Source: Byssothecium circinans
Lineage: Eukaryota > Ascomycota > Dothideomycetes > Pleosporales > Massarinaceae
Direction of reading: 5' to 3'
NCBI GenBank assembly: GCA_010015675.1
Contig: ML976977.1
Span: 380,051 to 410,817, forward strand
Length of the DNA: 30,767 nucleotides
Made by a program: the position numbers and the translations under genes. Shown piece after piece: positions 1 to 9,270 of the stretch. Below the pieces are notes generated by a model, which was not told the DNA's origin, did no database searches, and worked only from the letters and a program-made list of their open reading frames with translations. The number at the start of each line of letters is the position of its first letter. Position 1 is the first letter of the stretch.

Positions 1-47
1 GCTTTGTTATTAAGATAATACTCTTTGATTTTCCTTGCCAAGAAAAA

Positions 48-81
48 GTGGCCGCTTCGGTGGTGTGGCCGCTTCGGTGGT
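48..81. repeat. 17-bp tandem duplication
   Basis: The unit GTGGCCGCTTCGGTGGT occurs at 48-64 and again at 65-81 without a mismatch. It is GC-rich inside AT-rich surroundings. No function is evident. Confidence 0.85.
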
Positions 82-654
82 GGAATACGTTATAGGATAT
101 TTTTAAAAATAGCGAATAACAAAATCATATCAGGCCCTTAAAGTAAAGAGAGTTCTGATGCAAAAATCTATTAATGTGATTCTAGGGCGCCAAGAAAGGT
201 AGGCTGATATGAACTTTTTTGAGGCCGCTTTAAGGTTTACGTAATCCATATTAGAAAGATCATATCGACCCAGGAAACCCCCCTAATGATTCTAATCTAT
301 GCCCCTTACCCCGTGGCTTTCGTACGACTCGGATTACAAGTCTAGCGGGGAGCTGATGTTTTATAGCGGCCCCATTTTGTTAACATGGTAAATGGGTACA
401 TAAAGAGATACATTTTTCCTGCAAATCTTGAATCTGCGGGGAACGGAACTGCGATTGAGTTTGAGGGGAGGACATGTTACGACCCATGCAGCTAGATCAA
501 CAACGTCGAGATGGAGAATGTGTGAAGCTTGGAAAAGGAAAATAAAATTCGTCTCAAGCCCTATCAGGTGCTGACAGGTCAGCAGTGGCTCCCGACTCCG
601 CGCGAATTAGGGGCCTTTGGTATTTTCGGTGTTTTCCGGGTTTGTCCTACAGCT

Positions 655-718
655 AAAGCGCTACCATGGTAGCTTGGTGTGCGCTATGTCTTATCGAGCG
701 TACCAAATGGTAGGCGCT
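655..718. repeat. Imperfect short inverted repeat
   Basis: The left arm around 655-671 (AAGCGCTACCATGGTA) pairs with the right arm around 701-718, whose reverse complement is nearly the same with small indels. It could form a hairpin with a loop of about 30 nt. It may be a relic of a mobile element or chance; no target-site duplication was seen. Confidence 0.4.
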
Positions 719-947
719 TCCTGATCGAACAATCCGGCCGGCTCCCCGGATACTTTGCAGGTCCCTGCAGATCAGACCTGTGACTAATAGGTTCAGCGAA
801 ATAACGTTGACCCTTTCCAGCGAACCGGAAATGTCCCTTCGGCCCCAGCTACGGGATGAATCATACCCCTTGACGCCGCCTATTTAAGTGTGTTGCTGGC
901 TACCCGCCAATAGATATCTGAGTGATGCGACATTAAGTTTTGGTAAC

Positions 948-985
948 TAGACCAGTTGGCGCAGCGAGTGTTCAAATCTCGTACG
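948..985 (+). other. Possible tRNA-derived relic (A-box and B-box-like sequences)
   Basis: TAGACCAGTTGG (948-959) resembles a Pol III A box (D arm of tRNA), and GTTCAAATC (970-978) matches the B-box core GWTCRANNC (T arm). Only about 10 nt separate them, far less than in an intact tRNA, so the anticodon arm would be missing. No acceptor stem is convincing. It could be a decayed tRNA or SINE head, or coincidence. Confidence 0.25.
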
Positions 986-1077
986 GTAATATTAAGTCTC
1001 CTAGAGAGCCCACTTCGAAATGAATCATCTTTCCATTGACTTGAATTTACACCCATTTCCCTGTTTCTTTAGCCAAT

Positions 1078-2482
1078 ATGACTGTTCTATCCACGGCAAA
1101 TGTAGCCCATATCACCAAGGAGCATCGAAATCGGACAATTACTGCAATATCCGTCTGTTTTCCGCTAGCTGTGCTTGCTGTAATCCTTCGCTTCACGGCG
1201 CGAAAGATATCCGGGGCCAGGATATGGTACGATGACTGGCTCGCCTGCGCCGGGTTGGTATGCTAAGACAAGGCCCTATTCTCTTAATGCATGACTAATA
1301 CGATGTGCTATCAAGGTCGCGGTGGGAGTGTTCATCTCTCTCATGCTTGTAGGTAAGGACTATATATCAACATGCGCCCGTCTTTATAAACTGATGACGA
1401 TACAGATCTCCCGGATGATGGAGCCATTCGGGGGGAACCCATCCCAGAGAGTACCCTCCTTGCGAACGCAAAAACAGTTTATGTCGCTGAGCTGTTCTAT
1501 TACATCATCCAGTTTAGCCTAAAATCCTCCATACTGGCATTCTACTGGAGGCTGTTCAAGGTAACTTCAATACGCGTTCCAATCTACTTTATTGCTTGCT
1601 TTGTTGTGGCGTGGTTCATCGCATCGGTAAGTTTGTGTTTTCTTTCACCCGTTTGACCTCGAACTCGCATCACCAATTTTGTCGATCTTATACTATTACC
1701 GCTCTCTCAGAGACAGCACTAACCATATGGGTATTTGCAGATTCTGGTTACCGCTTTCCAATGTATCCCTGTTGCCTCTCTCTGGACGCCGGCCTTAAAG
1801 AGCTCAGCGAAATGCGTAGAGTTGGCGCCCTTTTTCTTCGGCACCTCTATTCCCAACATCCTAGCTGATCTATTCCTACTTGCTCTTCCTATGCCTTACG
1901 TCTGGGGCCTGAAAATCAGCTTGGCACAAAAGATTTTCGTGATGGCGTTGTTCCTTCTCGGTGGCTTGTGAGTCTTGCTCTTTCCTATGGTCTAGAACGT
2001 AAACTTTCGAGGCGAACACTAACGGAAATTCGTTAATCAGTGTCTTGGTCGCATCTGCTATACGCCTTCGCCTGCTACTCCTCCTAGATCTCCAAGGATT
2101 CTATGCAAATTGGTCTGTGGAGAACTCTGTTCTCTGGAGCGCGATGGAAAACTGTATGGGTGTCGTCTGTGCCTGTCTTCCTTCGCTCAAACCGATAGTC
2201 GGGTTCCTCCCTTGGGCATCGCGTCCCGGAAAGAGCCTGGGTTCAGGTCACACCAGCGGGCGCGATATGAGGTTCCCTGGGTCGGAGCATGGCCCGGACA
2301 AAACAAAGCAGCAACATGACGAGCATGAACTGCTAGAGCGGGACTGTGCCTGTTGCTGGGCCGAGGCGGAAAGACCTGTCGAGGGGCACTCGCTTAAGAC
2401 GATGGAGGGAGGAAGCATCATGGTCCGGACCCAAATCCATACGTCATCTAGTGATGTGAACCAGCCGGCAGAGACAGTATAA
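1078..2482 (+). CDS. Fungal rhodopsin-like (PTH11-type) seven-TM membrane protein
   Basis: Five exons join in frame into 368 codons: 1078-1257, 1316-1352, 1406-1626, 1741-1967 and 2041-2482. The protein starts with a short extracellular part followed by TM1 (AISVCFPLAVLAVILRFTAR), then the family hallmark YDDWLA. Further hydrophobic segments carry ELFYYIIQFSLKSSILAFYWR, the TM4-like VPIYFIACFVVAWFIA, and the conserved late motif NCMGVVCACLPSLKPI before a polar C-terminal tail of about 90 residues. This order is that of the Fung_rhodopsin domain (integral membrane proteins related to PTH11), presumed plasma-membrane receptors or transport-like proteins whose ligands are mostly unknown. The usual glycine/histidine-rich loop after TM2 is short or absent, so exon 2/3 may differ from my model or the gene may be slightly degraded. 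It sits alone in the AT-rich accessory block. The family is fairly certain; function is not. Confidence 0.78.
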
Positions 2483-2488
2483 GATACT

Positions 2489-2522
2489 GCGTCTTACCAC
2501 GCCCAACGGGACAAACAGGGTT
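2489..2522 (+). repeat. Diverged third copy of the foldback arm
   Basis: These 34 bases align without gaps to the right arm at 2817-2850. The first 7 and last 17 bases are identical, and the middle 10 are mostly different. It lies just after the stop codon of the rhodopsin-like gene, in the same orientation as the right arm. Confidence 0.7.
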
Positions 2523-2729
2523 ACGAGCTAGGATACTAAGTTATACTTTATGCGGCCTCTTAATCGGTGTACCACGGTGGTAAATTCTTTAATCTAAGAT
2601 TTTAATTGGCTAAAGTTTGAAAATCTATAACAATATTAAGAAACGTCTTCAAGTTTTAAGACGGAATCATTGCCCGATCCTAATATTTTAGTTACGCTAT
2701 TGGCTGCTGCCCCTTGTATTATCCCTACC

Positions 2730-2852
2730 GGAACCCTGTTTGTCCCGTCAGAGTTGACAAGACGCAGTAGTGCGATGACGGAACGGGAAGCTTCTGTCAC
2801 TAAGCCTTAGTTTACAGCGTCTTGTCAACTCCGACGGGACAAACAGGGTTCC
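2730..2852. mobile_element. Foldback / MITE-like element with 36-bp inverted repeats
   Basis: The left arm 2730-2765 begins GGAACCCTGTTTGTCCCGTC and the right arm 2817-2852 is its reverse complement with one mismatch in 36 (A versus G). The arms flank about 51 nt of unrelated sequence, so the whole unit is 123 bp. There is no coding capacity. Long, nearly perfect terminal inverted repeats around a short non-coding core fit a non-autonomous DNA element, but I see no clear target-site duplication, so the class stays open. A third, older-looking arm lies at 2489-2522. Confidence 0.65.
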
Positions 2853-3260
2853 CGTCACAGAGCTGACTCAGTACCGTAGCCAGCATCTCTAATTAGAGTA
2901 AGCCTTCAAAAGTAGAGACAAAATTTAAAACAATCTTTAATTTTAAGACTACATAAAAGAATTGCTACACTAATATAAAACTTGACATGATTTCAACACT
3001 ACATCGCCTACTACTGCGCGCCCCCTACTGGTATCCTCCAGCAACTATCGAAATCAACTTCTAGCAGGATTATTACTACAGTCCTGCGTTCTGCCCGAGC
3101 GGTTATACGACGGCATGTAGCTATGTAGGAAACCCAAATTTTGGAAAGCAGCATCACAGCTAGCATGTGCTGTCCGCAGTAAGTCATCTCTAAAATAGGA
3201 AACAGAAAAGTATGGAGTGCTGACTGCGCGTAGGGGATTTGACTGCGTATTCGGACACGG

Positions 3261-3812
3261 ATGTCAAAAGCTCTCTTTGTCGCGACGGCAGCCACAACCA
3301 CGATGCGCGACGAGAACGACTTGACAGCCCTAGACATATGGGGTGATGGCGTGCCCGTTGCATGGCAGAGTACAGATACCGCTGTTCTTAAAATTATCGC
3401 CCAGCGAACTGCAATCGTAGTTCCTTCATCCTCTCCACCGACCACACCGACCGATCCAGCTTCTCCATCGCGACCCACGCCTACGCAACCATCCGAAACC
3501 TCTTCCACTCCATCATCACCAGTCCCATCTACCTCCGAGTCGCTTAGTAGAGGCACAACGATCGGCATTGCGGTGGGCCTCAGTATTAGTGCTATCCTAC
3601 TCCTTGGTTTAGTAAGTGTGTTATTGTGGAGAAGGAGAGTGAGAAACAAGCAGCAGGGCAGGTGCAAATTCATGAGATGCCGAACGCAGATGCCTGCAGT
3701 GCCGTCTAATAAATATGCACACGTATCGCCGAGTGAGTTGAGTGGGGATAGCATAAGTACACATCGTCATGAGTTAGATGGGCAAGGTCGTATACTGCAA
3801 AGCACGAAGTGA
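3261..3812 (+). pseudogene. Truncated single-pass membrane protein with Ser/Thr/Pro stalk
   Basis: This is an open frame of 183 codons. Its first 50 residues (with LTALDIWGDGVPVAWQSTD) resemble the end of an extracellular domain. A Pro/Ser/Thr-rich stalk (about 54-95) follows, then one transmembrane helix (IGIAVGLSISAILLLGLVSV, about 100-122), a WRRR stop-transfer cluster, and a cytoplasmic tail ending near KYAHVSPSELSGDS. This is a common fungal cell-surface layout, but intact members have a signal peptide and a longer ectodomain. Here a TGA lies 15 nt before the first ATG and no upstream exon is visible. In the tail, the expected HEMP-type motif is found in a different frame (about 3655-3712), as if two compensating indels had occurred. 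I read it as a relic; a gene with an unseen 5' exon is the alternative. Confidence 0.5.
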
Positions 3813-5450
3813 GGAACGCTACGGTGTTATCAGAAGTCACGGCTTATTTTCTTAAGTTCAGGGTTCCAATGGTCTCAGCATTGTACGCTTACGAGGAAGA
3901 AAATATTTAAAGGTATTGACCTCGGACTCCCAACATGCTTCCTGCTGTCGAATAGCTCTGCTCGACGCAGTAAATTATTTATATAGAGCCCTTGCGCACA
4001 ACATGCGACGCGGAAGTCTGCGTTTTTCGTTCTTAGCCATCCTGGGAATGCAACCTTGCGGACGAACGTAGAACACTTCCTTATGTGGGCTTCTTGAAAC
4101 GGGCATACATTCTCTGTTATCGTTAAGTTTTTAAGCTTTTTGTTTAGCAGACTAGCGTCGTTTCATAGTCTCCAGATGTTTCTCCATGTAACCCAGCTGA
4201 AGTTTCTTCTTAGTGAGAATAGTTCAAGAAGATAAGAGAGAGAGCTTTCAACGTCATGGCAAAGTAATATTTAAGATACTTCTGACGCATATTTATATAT
4301 GTGTCTATATACTTGTATTAAATGAATATGGTACCCTAGCTTAGAGAAGCATCATAAGCCAGCGATAATATAGATGTTCTTGTTTGATTCAAGAGAGTTC
4401 CAAGGCATACGAGTGACGTCCCCAAGTTTTGGGACTTTTGTACCCTTCTTTCAAGGTATTATTGACCAACTACACACATTTCTGCATGATCTTAGACGTC
4501 AGGGTCCGCAATTTTAGGCGAGTCTGGATGTAGGCGAAAGGGAAAAAATATATAAACGATTATATTTCCGTCTTTTATTGCTACCAGAGGTATCTAGTAA
4601 ATAATTTCTGTAGCACAACGGCTCCTTAAACTCCGTAATGCTTTTCATGGCATAGCCATCGTGAACATTTTCAAGAATATGGACCTATTACTTCGCAACA
4701 TAAGAACGGGACGGACGAGCATGCAGTGTAGCGACAGTTCTTTTTGGATAGAGTGGAAGTGCAGAGACCTCGATCATGTGTATGGCAATACACTCTTGTG
4801 ATTTCAACCAGGTAGAGGAGAATGGGTGTAATAAGTACAATAGCGCTTTTCCCATTGGTAGTAGTGGTAAGGTTTATACCCTGTTAGCCTCCATATGCCG
4901 TTTCATAATAGAAGTCATGCTTCGTCAACTTTTAGAAGACCACCGATAAATTTTCTGGTAAGATTTTCGAGGCTCCATGCAAAGAGGTAAATTTAAGACG
5001 ATCTTAGGATGGTAAATGCCGTCTTCAAGCACTCATGTAAAGAACGTCTCTTGACTCTCAACAGGCTCTCACAGTTTAAAGTTATAAGAAATTTAAGACA
5101 CTATATAGAACTCAAACCATATAATAAGATTTTTTATCATTTTGTTTTTGCGGTTAAGCAAAGAACGAGTTACATTCTTTACGCGGACAATATATAATTA
5201 TATATTAACTACCGTAGTTTCTCTATATGTTAAAGGAGACACTACCATGATATCTCTGGAAAAACTAAAGCCAGGTATATGGACACTCATAGCGATATAT
5301 TAAAAGATATTATTATAGTTAGATTCCTATAAATATTTGGCCTTTCTCATCTAGCTCGTGTACATACCTTTCCCTAGCTAACCTTTTCTTACATAGCACG
5401 AGAGCAAGTCCGATTTTACTTGTCCATCGCTAAACAATAACACATATCTG
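3813..5450. other. AT-rich gene desert
   Basis: About 1.6 kb is rich in TA/AT runs (for example 4270-4330, 4540-4570 and 5180-5340), with only short ORFs that show no recognisable motif. It may be decayed repeat DNA. I found no terminal repeats, coding remnant or RNA gene. Confidence 0.6.
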
Positions 5451-6913
5451 TATAGTATGCAGTTCAGCCCATGCGAAGCTGCCTCAGCCCATGTTGAGGG
5501 TCTCTGTAGGCTTCTTTCGTGGAAGTCAAAACTTCCCTGCACTACTCAGATTTGCGTTTTAACACTGCTGGATCCTCAAAGGGAACATTTCCCAGTCCTT
5601 AGTGCGTTTCAAGAAGGAAGTTTGCATGTCCATTTCTATCATATCTTCTGATAAGTATCTCGGAATTTTCAGCGATGCGGCTCGAATATCAACGTCGGGT
5701 GGCGTCCGTTTTGGAGATAAAAACTGGAATAGAAAGCAAGATGCTGTCCTGTTCTCCGTAAGTTTCGCAGAGAAGGAGTCGTTAAAAGCTTTTGAATAGG
5801 AATGTTAAAAGAGCAACTTACATAATGTCTCCCCAGAGCCATTCTCGAAGTACATCGTATGGGGCAGAGACCGCATGAAAGGCGATCAAACCCAACCACG
5901 CAAGGCAGCACGCTTGTATACCCACATCACCATCTCATCTGGCACTGAACAGAAGACATGGCAAATCATGATCTAGGTTGCCACTCAAATCATCGCCACC
6001 ACATCCAAACCCCCATGGCTTTCGCACTCCAACCCAACCCCTCACCCCCGTCTCTACTACACTACACCAACACTAACACTAATCTCAACATCTACTACAC
6101 CCAACTCAGGAACTGCATCCACCCACCGTGCACCAGCCCCGCCGTTCACGAGCGCACACTACTCCCGCCAACCCCCCGAAAGGCAAAACTCTCCACGCGC
6201 ATCTACCCGTGAACGACTTGACAAGCGGCGCACGCCGTCAATTATCTACCATAGGTCGCGTGCAGCCTCGGTATAAGCAACGCGGCGATTCCCAAGTTGT
6301 CACCCCACTCCTGCATGTCGGAGCGAGCCGAGCACGACCAGGAAGTCAGCACCAGCACACCCTCTTTCCCATTCCTCGAATCTTTTTTTCGCCGGGATCG
6401 TCGTGTGCGCGAAGTGGTGATGTAGTCGCATTTATTTTAGGATCCATGGGTCAGGTAAGAGGGCCAGTGGCCAAATCAGGTGGCTTGGTGGCTGATATAC
6501 ACGTGGTCCAGATTTGGGGCCCATCCCCAAGGGTGGTGTAGGTGTGGGAGATCAACATTGGGGTTATTGTTGATTTTCGCCCTAGATGCTGCTGCGCTGC
6601 AAGGGCTTTCTCGGATCTTGCGTATCCGCGACGGCGGACCTGGCTTGAGATGTCATCTACGGATTGGGGCCCGCATGCAGTAAGCATGTCATTGTGTGGG
6701 AACTGCACTGCGGGTATGCGACTTGTTGCATGCTTGGGATAACTGATGGTTCGGATTTCTTGATTAGAGTTGTTGAACTGTGATGAGTTACATTGGTGAA
6801 GTCGGCGCATTCGGGATATTTAACAACCTCATGCTTCTATATGGTACATTTTAAATACGACTAGCACCTAGCGCTCAATACTGACGAGCAGGTGCATGTT
6901 CGGTATTCAACCT
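5451..6913. other. Unassigned DNA between the AT-rich block and the peroxiredoxin gene
   Basis: Short ORFs occur on both strands (for example 5602-5799 and 6128-6541), but none shows a domain, a believable splice structure or family similarity. 5970-6200 is unusually C/A-rich with CCC and ACACT runs. From about 6500 the composition becomes balanced. The end adjoins the 3' side of the peroxiredoxin gene. Confidence 0.5.
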
Positions 6914-7967
6914 CTATTTACCGAGCACCTTGTCCACGGCGGACACTGTGAAAGGTGAGCATCACGTGATACATAAGTATGGATGCGCAACGCACCGTTT
7001 AGGCCCGTGTTATCAGGTTCAACGTGGGCTTCCTTGACCACGCCGTCCTCAGTGAGCAAGGCATAACGCTTCGACCGATCACCGCCGAAAATGGCGGCTC
7101 CCTCGAATGCTAAGTCCAGCGACTTGGTAAATCGCAAGTCCGGATCGGCGAGAAAACGGACCTTGAGGAATCGTTAGCGACAGCGCCGTAACGTTAGGAC
7201 CTCGGGGTTTTGATGTCGCGATAATTGGTACCCACTGAGTGAAACATGGGGAAGGTTTACGCACACCACTGGAGCCTGCTGGATCGAGAGTCTTGGCCCA
7301 TGCCTTCATACTGTGGTGTTTATATTAGCTTTGATCTCCAGCGGAACGAACCATCCGCAACTAGAGTGGAAGCAATCAGAGCTGACGAGGAGCAGTGTAG
7401 ATGGGAATGGCTTGGTGGCTCGTCGGGCCGATCGTAGCGATCGCATACTAGCCTCTGAGTCGGCGGGATAAGTAGCTGAACTTACACGAAAGCATCGTTG
7501 ACTAGAGATCATGAAGCATTAGCAAGCATTATTAGGAACAGCTCATGCTGTTTTACATTTGCGCCCGATCTCATGTGGAGAGGCAGTGGGCAGGAATAGT
7601 CAAACCTACCGGAGACGACGTACACGCGGCCCGCGTTCTTGAGTTTGGTCGAGTTGATGTAGCCGGGAATATGTGCCTCAGAGCACGACGGGGAGAAAGC
7701 AGCTGGTACACCTGCATTCGTCGGTCAGTCAGGAATTGTCTCTTGCTGACGCTACAGCTGTTTTGGAAGAGCTCTACCAATGATGAGGCCCTTGCCAGTC
7801 TTCAACTCGTCTGCAATCTTGACCTTGTTGCCCGGCGAGGATTCCATGAGCTCGACATCCGGGATCTTGTCACCAACCTTTACGAAGGCTGGCGTGGAGG
7901 CGTGAAAGAGGCGACGGGAGGAGATGGCAAGAGGCCGCGCGAGCGGGAGGCGATGCATGGCGTACAT
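6914..7967 (-). CDS. Mitochondrial 1-Cys peroxiredoxin (PRX5/PMP20 type)
   Basis: Six exons give 183 residues in frame: 7967-7778, 7711-7610, 7501-7486, 7310-7265, 7161-6996 and 6945-6914. The start at 7967 is chosen because an Arg/Ser-rich presequence follows (RPLAISSRRLFHAS), typical of mitochondrial import. The thioredoxin-fold body opens with VKVGDKIPDVEL. The catalytic signature is P-x3-S-x2-C (P66 to C73), followed by SEAHIPGYI. Later conserved blocks are VNDAFVMKAWAK, VRFLADPDLRFTKSLDL, RSKRYALL and HVEPDNTG. C73 is the only cysteine in the model, so the enzyme should work as a 1-Cys type, reducing H2O2 or alkyl hydroperoxides with help from an external thiol such as glutathione or thioredoxin. 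Exon 3 is only 16 nt. Intron 4 needs a GTGCGT donor, the one less usual junction. It is transcribed away from SKN7, with which it shares an upstream region. Confidence 0.9.
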
Positions 7968-9270
7968 TGCGAACGAAAGATAGGTCGAGGTGGCGTAGCT
8001 GTGTGAGGAGGGAAAGGACCGGCTGGTCTCGAGCTGGGGCTGCAATTGCTGCTCTCGCTTGTTACTTGATACTTGAGAGAGCCCGGTGATGCGTGCCCAG
8101 AGCCTTTCGGGGGCGTGATTCGTCGACAAGCGAGGGCACGGTTCATTGGCTGGGACCCGGCTGAGTGGTTCCCGTACGAGGATAAGATCCGCAGCTACTT
8201 TTGGCAAGATTGGCGGAGAGGATGCCAACAGCCTACAGAACAACGCGACCACCTTCGGCCACATACAGCGCCAGACCAGCTGCGTGTGCGATGCCGCAGA
8301 CTCGACTTGGCTAGATATCTGGAGTATATGGAGTCAACCCAGATCATTGGTAGGCACGGCTTCACGGCGAAAGAGATAGAGATTGGTGGGATCTTCACGG
8401 CGCGTAGGCATCTTGCCTGTTCAGGTTCCAAATTGCGGGAATCATCATACCGTATGCAGCATGCGCCTGCAGGGCCATTAATTGCGACTTTCTCTGCGCA
8501 CTTGGGATCCGCTTGGCCTAGTTTGCCCTGCCGTCATGGCCATTAGCTGCAGTAGGTAGTTGGTAGTACTACGCTTTCTCGCCATCGCGCATCACCTGCG
8601 GCATGGCCTCGCCGATGTTTGAATTTTGAATGTTGGTCCCCTGGATCGGTCGTGTGCCGTGCAATTGTTTCTGCTGTGACCAAACAGACAGACGCGGACG
8701 GCGGGTGGCGGGCAGGCGGGATACGGCGGCTGCTGGCTAATCATGCTGCTGCACAGTGAGTGCATCGCTCTTCTCGAGTTCCGAGTTCTTTCAAGCCCTG
8801 CCAGTGCCAATGCCAGTGCCAGTGCCAGTGCCGGTGCTCTGCCTCTCCACGCCCTTCCCACCCTTGTCCTCGGCTCGACTCCACCTCTCCCTGTGGTCCA
8901 CTATCCCCCAGCGCCATCAAGCCACTAGGTGCTATGAGCATTCCTTAACCTGCTTTCGCCCTCTGATGCCCACCGACTTCCTAAGTCTTGATTCCTATAA
9001 TCAATCCATCTCCGTTCCCAGCCTCTTTCCAGTCATCCCATCGGTCCCATCCCATAGACCCCAGAACGATAGCATCGGCGCCTCGGCCGTGCTTTCATGC
9101 GCCAACACCTCACCGACATCCCACATTCTCCCTCCGACGTCACCAGCGGCCGACGGCTGGCCCCGTCGCTCCGAGGCGGTTGAGCCATCGCGCACCGCTC
9201 TATTCTCTCGACACGACGTAGACGTCTGCAAGGCCGACCAGCACCCCGTCGCATCTAATTTCGATTCATC
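7968..9270. promoter_or_regulatory. Shared divergent promoter region of the peroxiredoxin and SKN7
   Basis: About 1.3 kb separates the two start codons, which point away from each other. Both leaders must start here. Nearer SKN7 the plus strand is C/T-rich (about 8840-9260), as is common upstream of fungal genes, and contains the CCAGTG hexamer repeat. ORFs in this stretch (for example 8073-8546 and 8756-9427) show no family features. I could not pick out a clean Yap1 or Skn7 site by eye. Confidence 0.6.
8801..8836 (+). repeat. CCAGTG hexamer tandem repeat (6 units)
   Basis: Six consecutive hexamers read CCAGTG, CCAATG, CCAGTG, CCAGTG, CCAGTG and CCGGTG. The repeat lies 435-470 bp upstream of the SKN7 start codon, in the shared intergenic region. 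It could be a simple microsatellite or a cluster of protein sites. Confidence 0.85.

Larger units (their letters stand above)
1..1077. other. Gene-poor intergenic DNA upstream of the rhodopsin-like gene
   Basis: No convincing coding exon is visible on either strand. The stretch holds a perfect 17-bp tandem duplication (48-81), an imperfect inverted repeat (arms about 655-671 and 701-718) and a tRNA-like fragment near 948-985. Otherwise nothing is recognised. Confidence 0.6.
2483..3260. other. AT-rich intergenic DNA with foldback element
   Basis: No coding exon was found here. The stretch is dominated by the inverted repeat at 2730-2852 and its extra arm at 2489-2522, flanked by very AT-rich DNA (about 2530-2700 and 2890-3000). 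Any lost 5' portion of the membrane-protein relic at 3261 would be expected in its second half, but no frame is open there. Confidence 0.6.

Noticed and set aside
3011..3754. 247-codon minus-strand ORF opposite the membrane-protein relic
   Set aside because: It is antisense to a frame with a clear stalk-TM-basic cluster layout and has no recognisable domain; the opposite of a Ser/Pro/Thr-rich frame is often open.
8073..8546. 157-codon plus-strand ORF in the shared promoter
   Set aside because: Low-complexity polar composition, no motif, no splice partners, and it lies over the peroxiredoxin leader.
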